Part shown: positions 5,517 to 5,548 of the stretch, piece by piece
Position numbering within the stretch: position 1 is the stretch's first letter
How the letters are laid out: every line of letters starts with the position of its first letter
Assembly: GCA_946885665.1 (NCBI GenBank)
Contig: CAMPGT010000257.1
Coordinates: forward strand, 1 to 5,548
DNA length: 5,548 nucleotides
DNA from: an uncultured Chitinophagaceae bacterium
GTDB taxonomy: Bacteria; Bacteroidota; Bacteroidia; Chitinophagales; Chitinophagaceae
Direction of reading: 5' to 3'
Program-made: the position numbers and the translations under genes
Notes under the pieces: generated by a model
Databases searched by the model: none
Told to the model about the DNA's origin: nothing
The model's input: the letters and a program-made list of their open reading frames with translations, nothing else

Positions 5517-5548
5517 ATCCGCTATTCTGCTCCAGCGCAGGGTTCAGG
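5512..5548 (-). CDS. C-terminal end of a probable SusD/RagB-family protein (partial)
   Basis: Read on the minus strand, bases 5547-5515 encode LNPALEQNSGY, followed by a TGA stop at 5512-5514. SusD-family outer-membrane glycan-binding lipoproteins very often end in a motif of the type NPxLxQNPGY/W, and this matches apart from Ser in place of Pro. Only eleven residues are visible, so the call rests on that motif and on the context of a Bacteroidota locus with secreted hydrolases. If correct, a SusC-like TonB-dependent transporter should lie further right on the same strand. The stop codon lies within the heptanucleotide array. Confidence 0.5.
   Translation of the reverse strand, partial: LNPALEQNSGY

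Overview
The window looks like chromosomal DNA from a Bacteroidota bacterium, most likely Chitinophagaceae-like. The reasons are several exported proteins with signal peptides ending in FSQ or SAQ, weak or absent Shine-Dalgarno sequences, a PafA-type phosphatase, a DUF6528-like protein, a GH172/DUF2961 protein, and a probable SusD C-terminus at the right edge. The family-level placement is inference.

Layout, left to right. Bases 1-210 are GC-rich repeat DNA: a 42/41-bp tandem duplication, then a palindromic inverted element. Bases 252-1451 (+) encode a secreted GH172 (DUF2961) glycoside hydrolase, closed by a textbook intrinsic terminator. Bases 1512-1983 hold no convincing gene but carry a degenerate ~24-bp minisatellite and a C-rich motif. 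On the minus strand follow three tightly packed genes, transcribed right to left: a GDSL/SGNH esterase (5225-4566), a PafA-like alkaline phosphatase (4543-2915) and a DUF6528-like beta-propeller protein (2901-1984). The gaps are 22 and 13 bp, so they probably form one operon. Bases 5226-5511 contain a strong hairpin, two more copies of the GC-rich repeat and an 8-unit heptanucleotide array. The last 37 bases look like the C-terminus of a SusD/RagB-family protein on the minus strand.

How they may work together. All three operon products appear exported. An esterase and a phosphatase would strip acyl and phosphate groups in the periplasm or at the cell surface; the propeller protein has no known reaction. 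With a SusD-like protein upstream and a GH172 convergent downstream, the block resembles the edge of a polysaccharide utilisation locus. Whether the GH172 gene belongs to it is uncertain, because it is on the other strand and has its own terminator.

The most unusual structure is non-coding. A perfect 44-bp inverted repeat (125-168 and 5323-5366) brackets all the complete genes. No transposase, CRISPR array or obvious novel defence system is visible.
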